DNA of 29,351 nt from an uncultured Lachnospiraceae bacterium (GTDB taxonomy: Bacteria; Bacillota; Clostridia; Lachnospirales; Lachnospiraceae). The notes beneath the pieces are model-generated. The model made no database searches and was not told where the DNA came from. It worked only from the letters and a program-made list of their open reading frames with translations. This document shows, piece by piece, positions 6,249-15,650 of this stretch. Location: assembly GCA_934394615.1 (NCBI GenBank), contig CAKRRJ010000027.1, positions 1 to 29,351 of the forward strand. Direction: 5' to 3'. A program made the position numbers and the translations under genes. How positions within the stretch are numbered: the first letter of the stretch is position 1; each line of letters starts with the position of its first letter.

Positions 6249-7586
6249 TCACGCAAATGTTTTTTCCAGACGCTTTGTTACATTCCGGTTACACCACAAG
6301 GACAGAGCGCTTCCCACCGTCCAGCCAAACGGCCAGGAAAGCCATACGCCGACCACACCCAGAAATGACGCGAACACAAACGCGAGCACCACGCGCAGGA
6401 TCAGGTCGGAGAAAGTTGCGAGCATAAACTCCTTCATGGCACCAGCACCGCGAAGCAGTCCGTCGGATACCAGTTTCATCGCTACCACAATGTAAAACGG
6501 CGATACGATCCGCAAAAACTGAATGCCCGTCTGCATGGCAACCGCACTCTCCTCCTGCATAAACAAAGACATCATACTGCGGCTGAACACAAAGAACGCC
6601 ACCAGAAACGGAATGGTCAGAAGAACGCCCATCTTCACGCCGCCGCGCATGCCCGCCTTGACGCGGTCTACCTTTCCGGCACCGATGTTCTGGGCAGTAA
6701 AACTGGAGATACCATTTCCAAGCGTGGTAAAGCTGGTGATGGTAAATGTATTCAGCTTAATGGCAGCAGAGTAACCGGCAATGACGGAGGAACCAAACGA
6801 GTTGATGAGTCCCTGCACAAAAATGTTGCCGATGGAGATAAAGCTCTGCTGTAAAATACTCGGAACCGCGATCCGGGCGATCCGTTTTAACATCTCGAAA
6901 GAAAAATAGGTTACCTTCTTCTCTGTTTTGATCTGCTTTAATCTTCCTGCCATGGTGATGAGCGCCAGGACACACGCAATGCCCTGAGCGATAAAGGTTG
7001 CCCATGCCACGCCGGCAACACCCCAGTGCATTCCGGCAACAAACCAGTAGTCCAGAAAGATGTTTCCGAGCGATGAGCCGATCAGGAAATACAGCGGCGT
7101 TTTGGAATCTCCAAGCGATGTAAAGATACCCGTCGCCACGTTATATAAAAACAGGAACGCAAAACCGCCTATATAAATACGCAGGTACAGATCGCCGAGA
7201 CTGAAAATATTTTCTGGTGTCTGGATCATGCGCATCAGGGCACGGCTTCCGGCCAGTCCGAATCCGGTCAGCACAACCGAGAGCACAAACGCGGAGATCA
7301 GTGTCGTATACACGGATGTTTTCATCTGCTCATAGCGCTTTGCCCCGAAAAACTGGGAAATGACTACGGAACAGCCAATGTTGCTTCCCACCGCGATTGC
7401 CATAAAGATCATGGTAATCGGGTATGACGCTCCGACTGCCGCCAGGGCATCCTCTCCAGCAAATCTTCCGGCAATGACACTGTCCGCAATGTTGTACAGC
7501 TGCTGGAAGATCACGCTGATAAACATCGGGATTGTAAAGCGCCAGAGCAGGCTTTGCGGATTTCCCTCTGTCAGATCTTTCATCAT
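6249..7586 (-). CDS. MATE family efflux transporter (second copy)
   Basis: A 445-residue membrane protein with about 12 helices. The N-terminus MMKDLTEGNPQSLLWRFTIP followed by QQLYNIADSVIAGRFAGEDALAAVG is typical of the Clostridia MATE group, and the second half repeats the fold (AVPSILQQSFISIGNIFVQGL). It shares only the general family pattern with the pump at 4553-5941, so these are distinct paralogues and not a recent duplication. Two ATG codons in a row (7584-7586 and 7581-7583) follow AGAGG at 9 bases. A weak promoter-like TTGCAT-17-TAGCAT can be seen on the minus strand in the gap after addA, but it is not convincing. Substrate unknown. Confidence 0.92.
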   Translation of the reverse strand: MMKDLTEGNPQSLLWRFTIPMFISVIFQQLYNIADSVIAGRFAGEDALAAVGASYPITMIFMAIAVGSNIGCSVVISQFFGAKRYEQMKTSVYTTLISAFVLSVVLTGFGLAGSRALMRMIQTPENIFSLGDLYLRIYIGGFAFLFLYNVATGIFTSLGDSKTPLYFLIGSSLGNIFLDYWFVAGMHWGVAGVAWATFIAQGIACVLALITMAGRLKQIKTEKKVTYFSFEMLKRIARIAVPSILQQSFISIGNIFVQGLINSFGSSVIAGYSAAIKLNTFTITSFTTLGNGISSFTAQNIGAGKVDRVKAGMRGGVKMGVLLTIPFLVAFFVFSRSMMSLFMQEESAVAMQTGIQFLRIVSPFYIVVAMKLVSDGLLRGAGAMKEFMLATFSDLILRVVLAFVFASFLGVVGVWLSWPFGWTVGSALSLWCNRNVTKRLEKTFA

Positions 7587-7701
7587 AATATCTTACCTCT
7601 CATTCCTTAGAATCGTGTCCTGCATTTTTCCATTTTCAGGCAAACGCAGGGCGCATTCTTAGAATGCTACCACTTTTTGAAGAATTATGCAATCCGGATT
7701 T

Positions 7702-10700
7702 TTAACAAGTCACCGCCCGCTGCAGCGTGAGGGAATACAGCCGTTTTTCCTTTACCCGTTTTCCTGTGATCTGAGCCAGCGCCCGCTCGTAGTAGTCAAG
7801 CTGCTTTTTGTAATGCTCCAGCAGGAGTTTGATGCTCCGGGTATGGTCTGTCTTGTAATCTACCAGGACAATGCCGTCGTCTTCCTCAAACCAGGCATCG
7901 GTGATACCCTGAATCACCACCAGTTCGTCACTGTCGACCGGTCCGACTTCGCGGGCCGGAACGCCCATGACAAACTGCTGCTCTTTGTGAAGCTTTCCGG
8001 CTGCCTGCGCCGCCCGCATCTGCAGGCCGGTCGGAGACTGCAGGAAGGTCCAGATAACACCGCAGTCTACCAGTTCCCGGCTTGCTTTCGTGTACTGCTC
8101 TTCTTTTACAAAACGGTCCAGCCAGGTTTCCACATCTTTTAGGCTGCCAATCTGGTCAAATGGAAGAAGTTCCAGGGCACGGTGGTAGGCGGTTCCGCGC
8201 AGGGCACCGATTCCGTCATTCGAATGCTGTGGAGATGCCGTTTCCTGCTTCGGTTCACCTGTCCGGTCCGGATTTTCCAGTGTTCTGACAACAGTGTTAT
8301 CTGCCCCGCCAGTGTTTTCCTGCATTTCAACAGCTGCATTGCTGGCATTTTCCGACATTCCGGCAGCTGCCTTGTCTGCTTCACTGACATTTGCTGCCAT
8401 TCCATCCTTTCTCTCTGCACCAGCCATCTCACCCGGCTCCTCTGCCGCATCCAGCTCCGGTTCTTCCCACAGCATCACCGGTTCAAACAGGAATTCCGCC
8501 TCTTCCTCATCGGTCTGCTGACCCAGTTTCTTTAACTCGGAAACCGTCATCTTTACCGGTAAGGTCACATCTGCCGCGTGCGGGTAAGCAAAATCCAGAT
8601 GCTCCCGCAGGCGCTCTGCGTACTCCGCGTTGTACACACGCTCCGCATCCAGCTCCAGAAGGGTCTCCTTCGCGCTCTTCTGCACAACCTGGCGTTTTAA
8701 CTCTTCCCCGACAAAATCGGTTACCGGCACCTGCTTTACCGCAATGCGAAGGCCATTGCCGGAGCGTCCTGTGCACATGAGCACCCAGTCCAGATATGAC
8801 GCCGCGCCCGAAAGGATCGTGTACGGAATCTGCCCGTCCGCGAGCGGCACCTGCGCGTATTTCTCCAGCGTTTTTTCCAGATACCGGTCGGTTCCGGTCA
8901 TGATAAGCTGCTCTTTTGCGCGGGTCATCGCAACGTAAAGCACGCGCAGCTCCTCTCCGAGGCTGTCTAACTCCATCTTGCGCCGGAGCACGTTTTTCTT
9001 GATCGTGGCAGTCTTAACGCGGTTCTCCACATCCAGATAATCGGTCGCGATGCCAAGCTCCGGATCGATGAGAACTTTGCCATATACATCCTGGCGGTTG
9101 AATTTCTTTCCCATTCCCGCAAGGAACACGATCGGAAACTCCAGGCCCTTACTCTTATGGATGCTCATGATCCGCACAGTGTTGTCCTCTTCTCCCACCG
9201 TGGATGCCTCACCAAAATCAGAATTGTACTTTTTCAGATTTTCGATGTAGCGGATAAAATGGAACAGCCCCTTGTAACTGGTCTTTTCGTACTCCGCCGC
9301 CTTCTCCACAAGCATGTCCAGGTTAGCGCGCCGTGTTCCGCCCGCCGGCATGGCCGATACATAATCATAATAACCAGTCTCCTCATAAACACGGTAGACC
9401 AGCTCATGGATCGGCAGGTACGATGCCAGAAGCCGGAAATGCTCCAGCTTCGCAAAGAACCTGCTCAGGCGCTCCGAGCGCACTGCAGCCGCGTAGATGC
9501 CGCGGTCCTGACCCTTGTCCGCGCAGGCACGGTAATCTGCCATCAGCTCTGCAAGCTCCTTATCCGTCATTCCGCACATCGGAGATTTTAACACGGCGGC
9601 CAGCGGGATGTCCTGCATGGGATTGTCAATGACCGCAAGCATGCTTAACACGGTTTCCACTTCCAGCGTATTAAAATATCCCATGCGCGACTCCGCGTAA
9701 GCCGGGATCCCTTCATTTAATAAAAGCGGCAGAAGCGTTTCGGTCCATCCGGTCGTGCTTCGCAGCAGGATTACCATATCACGGTACTGCGCGGTGCGGT
9801 AACCGCCTCCTCCCGGCAGTTTTTTATCCCACACAAGAAGTCCCTTCTCCGGATCTGTCATCTCCCGGATTTTTGCCGCAATGAGCTTTGCCTCCAGCTC
9901 TTTTGCCGTGTAATCCGCAGCCTCCTCATCGAGCCCGGCAAGCGCCTCATCACCCGTATTTACCATGAGAAGCTCCGGGATGCCGGAAACGCGCTCTGGC
10001 TCATCCGCCTCAGCAAAAACGGCTCCCTGGTTTAAGGCTGCGTCTTCTGTATAACGGATATTTCCCAGATTCTCCGTCATGATGCGGTAAAACACATCGT
10101 TGATGCCGTTTAATACGGTATCACGGCTTCGGAAATTCTGGTGAAGCTCAATCTTGAGATCGGCACCATTTTCTTCCGGCTCCGATGGATACGCGTGGTA
10201 CTTCTCCAGGAAAAGCTCCGGTCTGGCAAGGCGGAACCGGTAAATGCTCTGCTTTACGTCGCCTACCATGAACACGTTGTGCTCGCCAAAACGCTCCCTG
10301 GATACCGCCTTTAAAAGCTCCTCCTGCACCAGATTGCTGTCCTGGTACTCATCGACCAGAACCTCCCGGTACTGCATGCTCAGCTCATCTGCCGCGTCGG
10401 TATAGACTGTTTCTCCATCCTCTTTGCGGATCAGGACTTTTAACGCCTCATGTTCCAGATCATTAAAATCCACAAGATTCTTCTCCCGTTTTTTTGCCTG
10501 GAAGCGCGCCGAAAACTCCTCCGCGAGATCCAAAAGCACACCGACGGTTTCCCCGGTTCCTTCCATATCAGAAAACATCGTGGAAAGTGTGTCGAAACAG
10601 TACAGTTCTTTCATCTTTCCGACTGCCTTTTTCACACGGTCGCGGCAGCCGGTCACATATGCTTTCTTTTCCGGATCGACCTCTTTGCTGCGCACCGTCG

Positions 10701-11541
10701 CCAGGCGTCCAAAGCCTGCGGTAAACAGGGCTGCATGAAGCTTTTCGAAATCTTCTGCACTGGCGATTCGGCCCAGCATGCGGATGTCTTCCGTAAACGC
10801 CGCTTCATAGGCGCATAAAAACTCATCGTCCCGGCAGATTTCGCAGGCCTCCTCCATCTGAACGCGAAGCTCCTGTGCCTGGCGCTTTAAATCGGCAGTC
10901 AGAAATTCCATCCACTGGCCGGATTCCTCATGTTCGAGTTCTTTCCTGCAATCCGCGATCCACTGCTGCGGGTAGGGGTTACTCTGGGAAAAATTATAGA
11001 CCTGCATGATGTAATCTTCCACACCGGCATCGGTCTTTCCCTGGGCAAAAGTCTCCACAAACTTCTCAAACCGCGGCTCCTTGGAAGCGTAGGCATCCTC
11101 CAAAAGCTCTGCCATGACATCTCCGCGCATCAGGAGCATCTCACCCTCATCGCCGATACGAAATGCCGGATCTAAATCCAGCAGGTTAAAATGTTCCCGG
11201 ATCACATTCAGGCAGAAGCTGTCGATGGTCGTAATCTGGGCGTGATGCACCAGTGTGGACTGCATCTGCAGGTGCTCGTTCTCCGGCTCTTCCTTTAATT
11301 TCTGTTCAATGGCAGCCGCAATGCGCTCGCGCATCTCTGCTGCGGCTGCGTTGGTGAATGTCATGACAAGAAGCTCGTCGATGCCCGGAGGATTTTCTCC
11401 CTCCGTCACCATGCGGATGATGCGCTCTACCAGTACCGCGGTCTTTCCGCTTCCTGCTGCCGCGCTGACAAGCAGGTTCTTTCCGCGGCTCTCGATAACC
11501 CGGCTCTGCTCCCTGGTCCAGTTTACTGCTGCTCTTTGCAT
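7702..11541 (-). CDS. addA: AddA: ATP-dependent helicase/nuclease subunit A
   Basis: The 1279-residue helicase-nuclease subunit of AddAB, the Firmicutes counterpart of RecBCD, which processes double-strand breaks and loads recombinase at Chi sites. Visible SF1/UvrD motifs: Walker A AAAGSGKT at residues 27-34, motif II LVDEYQDSN, motif III VGDVKQSIYRFR, the motif V region MSIHKSKGLEFPIVFLAG, motif VI LYVAMTRAKEQL, and the C-terminal RecB-type nuclease core GIVLVDYKTDH. The ATG at 11541 follows GGAGG closely and overlaps the end of addB by 19 bases, as usual for coupled addB-addA. Unusual: a low-complexity stretch of about 80 residues (rich in Ala, Glu, Asn, Ser, Met; roughly 8210-8450) separates the helicase part from the nuclease. 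Confidence 0.96.
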   Translation of the reverse strand: MQRAAVNWTREQSRVIESRGKNLLVSAAAGSGKTAVLVERIIRMVTEGENPPGIDELLVMTFTNAAAAEMRERIAAAIEQKLKEEPENEHLQMQSTLVHHAQITTIDSFCLNVIREHFNLLDLDPAFRIGDEGEMLLMRGDVMAELLEDAYASKEPRFEKFVETFAQGKTDAGVEDYIMQVYNFSQSNPYPQQWIADCRKELEHEESGQWMEFLTADLKRQAQELRVQMEEACEICRDDEFLCAYEAAFTEDIRMLGRIASAEDFEKLHAALFTAGFGRLATVRSKEVDPEKKAYVTGCRDRVKKAVGKMKELYCFDTLSTMFSDMEGTGETVGVLLDLAEEFSARFQAKKREKNLVDFNDLEHEALKVLIRKEDGETVYTDAADELSMQYREVLVDEYQDSNLVQEELLKAVSRERFGEHNVFMVGDVKQSIYRFRLARPELFLEKYHAYPSEPEENGADLKIELHQNFRSRDTVLNGINDVFYRIMTENLGNIRYTEDAALNQGAVFAEADEPERVSGIPELLMVNTGDEALAGLDEEAADYTAKELEAKLIAAKIREMTDPEKGLLVWDKKLPGGGGYRTAQYRDMVILLRSTTGWTETLLPLLLNEGIPAYAESRMGYFNTLEVETVLSMLAVIDNPMQDIPLAAVLKSPMCGMTDKELAELMADYRACADKGQDRGIYAAAVRSERLSRFFAKLEHFRLLASYLPIHELVYRVYEETGYYDYVSAMPAGGTRRANLDMLVEKAAEYEKTSYKGLFHFIRYIENLKKYNSDFGEASTVGEEDNTVRIMSIHKSKGLEFPIVFLAGMGKKFNRQDVYGKVLIDPELGIATDYLDVENRVKTATIKKNVLRRKMELDSLGEELRVLYVAMTRAKEQLIMTGTDRYLEKTLEKYAQVPLADGQIPYTILSGAASYLDWVLMCTGRSGNGLRIAVKQVPVTDFVGEELKRQVVQKSAKETLLELDAERVYNAEYAERLREHLDFAYPHAADVTLPVKMTVSELKKLGQQTDEEEAEFLFEPVMLWEEPELDAAEEPGEMAGAERKDGMAANVSEADKAAAGMSENASNAAVEMQENTGGADNTVVRTLENPDRTGEPKQETASPQHSNDGIGALRGTAYHRALELLPFDQIGSLKDVETWLDRFVKEEQYTKASRELVDCGVIWTFLQSPTGLQMRAAQAAGKLHKEQQFVMGVPAREVGPVDSDELVVIQGITDAWFEEDDGIVLVDYKTDHTRSIKLLLEHYKKQLDYYERALAQITGKRVKEKRLYSLTLQRAVTC

Positions 11542-14500
11542 ATTTCCTCCCAGATCTCCTCTGTCTTTCTGTTTTTCCATTTGCGGAACTCATATCCCGA
11601 AGTCTTCCGGTCAAACCCGCACACTGCATGATACGGGCAGTAATCACAGGCTGTCCGCTGTCCGTTTTTGTACGGTTCTACGCCGATCTCGCCATCCAGA
11701 ATCTCTTTTCCTGCCTCTTTTAATTTCCGGTGCACAAACTGGCTCAGGCGCATAAAACGCTCCCTGTTTGCCACAGAAGAGCGGCCTGCCTGCACCTCGC
11801 CGTCTTTTAACACGACCGGGATCACATCGGACTCTTTTACAATCGTCCGGTCCAGATGGCGCACGGCCTCCAGCTCACTGTTCACCAGTCCGTTCATGCG
11901 CAGTTTCTTTAAGATCTCGGCATCGATCTGCTCCGGGTCCGGCTCGCCGTTTTTGTCTGCCAGCGGATCCGCGATGTTGTAATACAGAATGCCCGCCGGG
12001 ATGATGTCTTTTCCAGGATAATGTTTTTGCGCCATCTCCGTCACCGCATCCATGTAGACGACCAGCTGCAGCTGAAGCCCGTAGTAGAGCGCAAGGAGAT
12101 CGAACGAGGTACTTCCGGACTTGTAGTCGATGATCTTGACATACACTTTCTCTCCGTCCTCGCAGACATCCAGACGGTCCACACGGCCGCGCAGATGCAG
12201 CGCCTCATCCTCGGAGAGAGCAATCTTCATCGCCTTTAAATTATCTGTCGCGGAGAAAGACACCTCAAACCCGGCCGGCTTAAAGTCTCCCTTTAAGATC
12301 TGCTGCTGCAGTGCCCAGATGGTCCGCTTTGTAATCTGTTCGACCCGGCGCGCCAGATAGGCATTGCGCGCGGAACTTCCCAGAATGGTGTTTCCGTACT
12401 GCTCCGTGACAGAAGCGACGCAGCGCTCCACCAGCGCGTCCCGCGTCTCATCCGTCATGGTGTGCCAGTCGTATCCCTTCTCCAGAACCTCACGGAAGCA
12501 TCGGTCAATGGATTCGTGGAAGAGGTTTCCGATGTCCGATGCCGCAAGTTCATAGCGCTTCCGCTCCACCAGTTCCAGTCCATATTTCAGGAAATGTCCG
12601 TACGCGCACGCGGCGTACTGTTCCAGACGCGTCACGCTTCCGCTTAAAACTTCTCCGTAAAGTGCCCGCGCCACCGCATGGGAAATCCCCTGCTTCTCGT
12701 AGACGAAAAACGCCGCCTCTGTCAGGTTCCGCACGGTCTTACGGTAATCATCGGAAGACGCGAACCAGCGGTACAGCTCCAGAAACTGCGCGGTTTCCGG
12801 GGTCTCGTCCTCCAACCCCGCGCAGTTCGCTGCAGCTTCCCCGTTCTGCTCCACATTCCCGGTCTCTCCAGCTTTCATACTCTGCCCAGCGTCTCCCAAG
12901 ATAAGCGCAAATGGCCGGTCGCGGTACACGCCAAGTTCCTCTGCCAGCTTCTTTTTCGCCTCCGTCACAGAATAAATCTCCTGCTCAGGCAGCGACTCCT
13001 GGTCTGCAAACCCGGCATGCGGGAACATGTTCCGGAGTTCATTCACAAGGAAGGACGGACGGCGGCTCTTTCCATCCGCGCCCACACGCGACCAGGAGAT
13101 CATCAGATGCTCCGATGGCTTTGTCATCATCAGATACAGGTAAAAGCGCTGCTGGAAGCTCTCCTCCTTTGCGGTCGGCGCAAGCTCCATATGGTGCTCA
13201 CCCAGAAACGCGCGGTCGCGGTCGGAAAGAAGGCTTCCTTTCTCGCCCCGCGCCGGCACAATGCCGTCGTTCACACCGACAAAAAACAGGATCTTTACAT
13301 GCGCCAGGCGCGTTCTTGTGATATCTCCCACCACAACGCGGTCTGCCACAGCTGGGATCACACCAACTTTCAATTCCGCAAAACCGGCATCCAGGATTTC
13401 CAGATACTCTTTCCGGCTTACAGTCTCTTCGCCAAGAAGTTCCGAGAGGCGCTTCAGCATTTCCGTCACGAGGCCGTAAACCTGGCCGTACTCTTTTGCC
13501 AGGCGGTGCTCCCCGATTTTTGTAAAATATTCCTGGTAGCTCTTCAGTTTTTCCTCCGCACCGCAGTCCGCAAGCAGCTGCAGCACTGCAGCCGTCATGC
13601 CGGCAACCGTAAGGCGCTCCTCCCGAAACGCGTCCTGCATGGCAAAGAGCGGCGCAAGGACACGGTCACGGTAGGCATTCAGCTCCACAAGATTCAGCTC
13701 TCCCGCCCCGCGGTAAGTGCGTTCCCAGTTCTCCCGGAACCGCTTTCCGCCGCGGATTCCAAGCGCAAGGATATAATTTTCCAGCCGGTCCATCATTGGG
13801 CGGTTCTGGCTCACAAGACCGGTCCGCAGAAACCGCATAACACTCTCATAGGAGAAATCCTGGCGCACCGCCTCAAGCGATGACCGGATCAGCTCCACAA
13901 GGCTGTTGTCGAGCACATTTTTCTTATCGTCCAGGAAATGTGGAATGCCATTCTGCGCAAACTGGTGCGCGATCTCTTTTCCGTATCCGGGAAGATCCCC
14001 GGTGATGACGGCAATGTCGCGGTAGCGCGCCTGCTTTTTCTGCACCAGTTCCTGAATACGGTGCGCCACATAGCTGACTTCGCCAGCCGGATTCACTGCC
14101 TGGAAAAATTCCATGCTGCCGCTGTCGTCCCCGCTGTACGAAGTTTCCATCCCGTAACGGAACAGGTGTGATTCCATCCAGGCAATCTCCGGGCTTTTCG
14201 CAAAACGCCGGTTTTTCTGATCCGTGAGCATGATGTCAGGAAGCTTTTTCACCTGATTCTTCTCTGCGATCTCCGACAGGCGTACCGCCATCTGGCGGCT
14301 CATGTAAAACAGGTTCTGGATTCCCATTTTTCCGTAAATGCCCGCCTTCTCATCTGCCGTCACCGTCACATAGACCTGTTTTGCGTAAACCAGGAATAAT
14401 TCCGCAAGCCGGTACTGGACCGGGGTAAAACCGGTATAGCCATCCAGCGCGATCACACTGCTGCGGATGAGCTTTGAGCGCGGAATGAGGCGGCAGAGCA

Positions 14501-15044
14501 CATCAAGGACCTGCTCCGTGGTAATATAATGCCCCTCAATGTACTCCTGGAAGCGCTGCTCCACCAGGGCCAGATCCTCAAGTTTCTGTTTCAAGAGCGG
14601 TGATTTCGCGTCGGGTACCATCTCCCGGAGCGCGTCCGGCGTAATGCCGTACTGGTAAAATTCAGACAGCATGGACTTTAACTGCCCCACAAAACCAGCC
14701 TTGTTCAGCTGTCCGCCAAATAAGACCAGCTGGCGTTTTTCCGCTGCCGCCACCTTGCGCAGCACCATGGATTTTCCCATATCATCTAACACGGCAAGCT
14801 GTTCTACCGCAAGTTCCTCAAAAATCCGGTACGCAAGGCGCGCAAAGCTCACAATGTCGATGTTCATGGTCCCGTGGTGCGGATGCCTTGTCACAATATC
14901 TTTCTGCGTCTGCATGGTAAACTGCTCCGGCACGATCAGAAAGTACTGCTCATCCGGATGTTCCATCGACAGGCGGATTACCTCATCGTACAGATATGTT
15001 GTTTTTCCGGCTCCGGAACCGCCTAAGATCAACTGCAATGCCAT
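11523..15044 (-). CDS. addB: AddB: ATP-dependent helicase/deoxyribonuclease subunit B
   Basis: A 1173-residue partner of AddA, providing Chi recognition and the second nuclease. It has an N-terminal Walker A GGSGAGKT (residues 8-15), a central inactive-helicase-like region, and a C-terminal RecB-type nuclease with KIIDYKSGSTSFD. The four Cys of the iron-sulfur staple are plausible: one in EQYAACAYGHFLKYGL and the CDYCPYHAVC triplet near the C-terminus. Length agrees with the family. A short variable insert (about residues 710-750) separates conserved blocks. The start has AAAGGA at 8 bases. addB is the first gene of an addB-addA operon transcribed from the promoter at 15084-15112. Confidence 0.96.
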   Translation of the reverse strand: MALQLILGGSGAGKTTYLYDEVIRLSMEHPDEQYFLIVPEQFTMQTQKDIVTRHPHHGTMNIDIVSFARLAYRIFEELAVEQLAVLDDMGKSMVLRKVAAAEKRQLVLFGGQLNKAGFVGQLKSMLSEFYQYGITPDALREMVPDAKSPLLKQKLEDLALVEQRFQEYIEGHYITTEQVLDVLCRLIPRSKLIRSSVIALDGYTGFTPVQYRLAELFLVYAKQVYVTVTADEKAGIYGKMGIQNLFYMSRQMAVRLSEIAEKNQVKKLPDIMLTDQKNRRFAKSPEIAWMESHLFRYGMETSYSGDDSGSMEFFQAVNPAGEVSYVAHRIQELVQKKQARYRDIAVITGDLPGYGKEIAHQFAQNGIPHFLDDKKNVLDNSLVELIRSSLEAVRQDFSYESVMRFLRTGLVSQNRPMMDRLENYILALGIRGGKRFRENWERTYRGAGELNLVELNAYRDRVLAPLFAMQDAFREERLTVAGMTAAVLQLLADCGAEEKLKSYQEYFTKIGEHRLAKEYGQVYGLVTEMLKRLSELLGEETVSRKEYLEILDAGFAELKVGVIPAVADRVVVGDITRTRLAHVKILFFVGVNDGIVPARGEKGSLLSDRDRAFLGEHHMELAPTAKEESFQQRFYLYLMMTKPSEHLMISWSRVGADGKSRRPSFLVNELRNMFPHAGFADQESLPEQEIYSVTEAKKKLAEELGVYRDRPFALILGDAGQSMKAGETGNVEQNGEAAANCAGLEDETPETAQFLELYRWFASSDDYRKTVRNLTEAAFFVYEKQGISHAVARALYGEVLSGSVTRLEQYAACAYGHFLKYGLELVERKRYELAASDIGNLFHESIDRCFREVLEKGYDWHTMTDETRDALVERCVASVTEQYGNTILGSSARNAYLARRVEQITKRTIWALQQQILKGDFKPAGFEVSFSATDNLKAMKIALSEDEALHLRGRVDRLDVCEDGEKVYVKIIDYKSGSTSFDLLALYYGLQLQLVVYMDAVTEMAQKHYPGKDIIPAGILYYNIADPLADKNGEPDPEQIDAEILKKLRMNGLVNSELEAVRHLDRTIVKESDVIPVVLKDGEVQAGRSSVANRERFMRLSQFVHRKLKEAGKEILDGEIGVEPYKNGQRTACDYCPYHAVCGFDRKTSGYEFRKWKNRKTEEIWEEICKEQQ

Positions 15045-15083
15045 GGTATTTTTCCTTTCTTCCCTGCAACATATGTTCTTTTT

Positions 15084-15112
15084 AGTATAGCATAAATACC
15101 GGCCTCTGAGAA
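15084..15112 (-). promoter_or_regulatory. Probable addB promoter
   Basis: On the minus strand TTCTCA (15107-15112), 17 bases, then an extended -10 TGC-TATACT (-10 at 15084-15089). The -35 is modest but the extended -10 compensates. It gives a leader of about 35 bases before addB. Confidence 0.5.
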
Positions 15113-15145
15113 TAGATTATATCAAACACTCCCGGAGGTCTCCCC

Positions 15146-15583
15146 ATGAGTTCCAAGACCAAGATCGTCGTCCTGCGAATGAAAGAGATCATTTATACCG
15201 CTATTTTTATTGGACTCGGGATCCTTCTGATCCTGCTTCTGCTCGTCATGTTCCGCCCAGGAAAAGAAAGCGTTCCTTCCTCTGCCGGTGCCCGGTACAT
15301 ACCCGGCGTTTACACCTCCTCCCTCACGCTCGGTTCCCAGGAGCTCAACGTAGAAGTGACAGTGGACGCGGACCGGATCACCTCCATCACCATGACGCCG
15401 TTAAGCGATGCTGTCGCAACCATGTACCCGCTCATGCAGCCATCCTTAAAAAACATCACAGACCAGATTTTAAGTTCCCAGTCTCTTGAAGACCTGACTT
15501 ACCCGGAGGAAAGCCGTTACACCTCCCAGGTCCTCTTAAACGCAGTGCGAAGAGCGTTAAAAAAAGCTGCACACGCAGCCTGA
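15146..15583 (+). CDS. Small membrane-anchored FMN_bind-like protein
   Basis: A 145-residue protein with one N-terminal membrane segment (IIYTAIFIGLGILLILLLLV, about residues 15-34) and an outside domain. The domain begins YIPGVYTSSLTLGSQELNV, then VTVDADRITSITMTPLSD, and ends YTSQVLLNAVRRAL, which matches the layout of the FMN_bind domain (GxYxG, VEVTVxDGKIxxI, SGATxTSxxxxxAVxxAL). The flavinylation motif SGAT is replaced by EESR, so covalent FMN attachment to this site looks unlikely. The start is supported by GGAGG 7 bases before the ATG. It stands alone between addB (divergent) and ftsH (convergent). Function unknown. Confidence 0.75.
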   Translation: MSSKTKIVVLRMKEIIYTAIFIGLGILLILLLLVMFRPGKESVPSSAGARYIPGVYTSSLTLGSQELNVEVTVDADRITSITMTPLSDAVATMYPLMQPSLKNITDQILSSQSLEDLTYPEESRYTSQVLLNAVRRALKKAAHAA

Positions 15584-15617
15584 CCGGTTATCTGGTCAGA
15601 CTGCATGCACAGCTTTT
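15559..15617. terminator. Bidirectional terminator between the FMN_bind-like gene and ftsH
   Basis: A long imperfect hairpin with core CTGACC (15580-15585) / GGTCAG (15594-15599), further paired blocks GCAG/CTGC and GCTG/CAGC, and AAAA (15562-15565) pairing with TTTT (15614-15617). The minus strand has seven T after the stem (complement of the A run 15559-15565), serving ftsH; the plus strand has only four T. The stem includes the last codons and the stop of the FMN_bind-like gene. Confidence 0.75.
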
Positions 15618-15650
15618 GCTATGGATTCTGCAAATCCGGATATTCTGTTT

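Noticed and set aside
8139..8780. Several overlapping open frames on both strands within addA
   Set aside because: They coincide with the low-complexity, GC-rich linker region of addA and show no independent ribosome binding sites or motifs.
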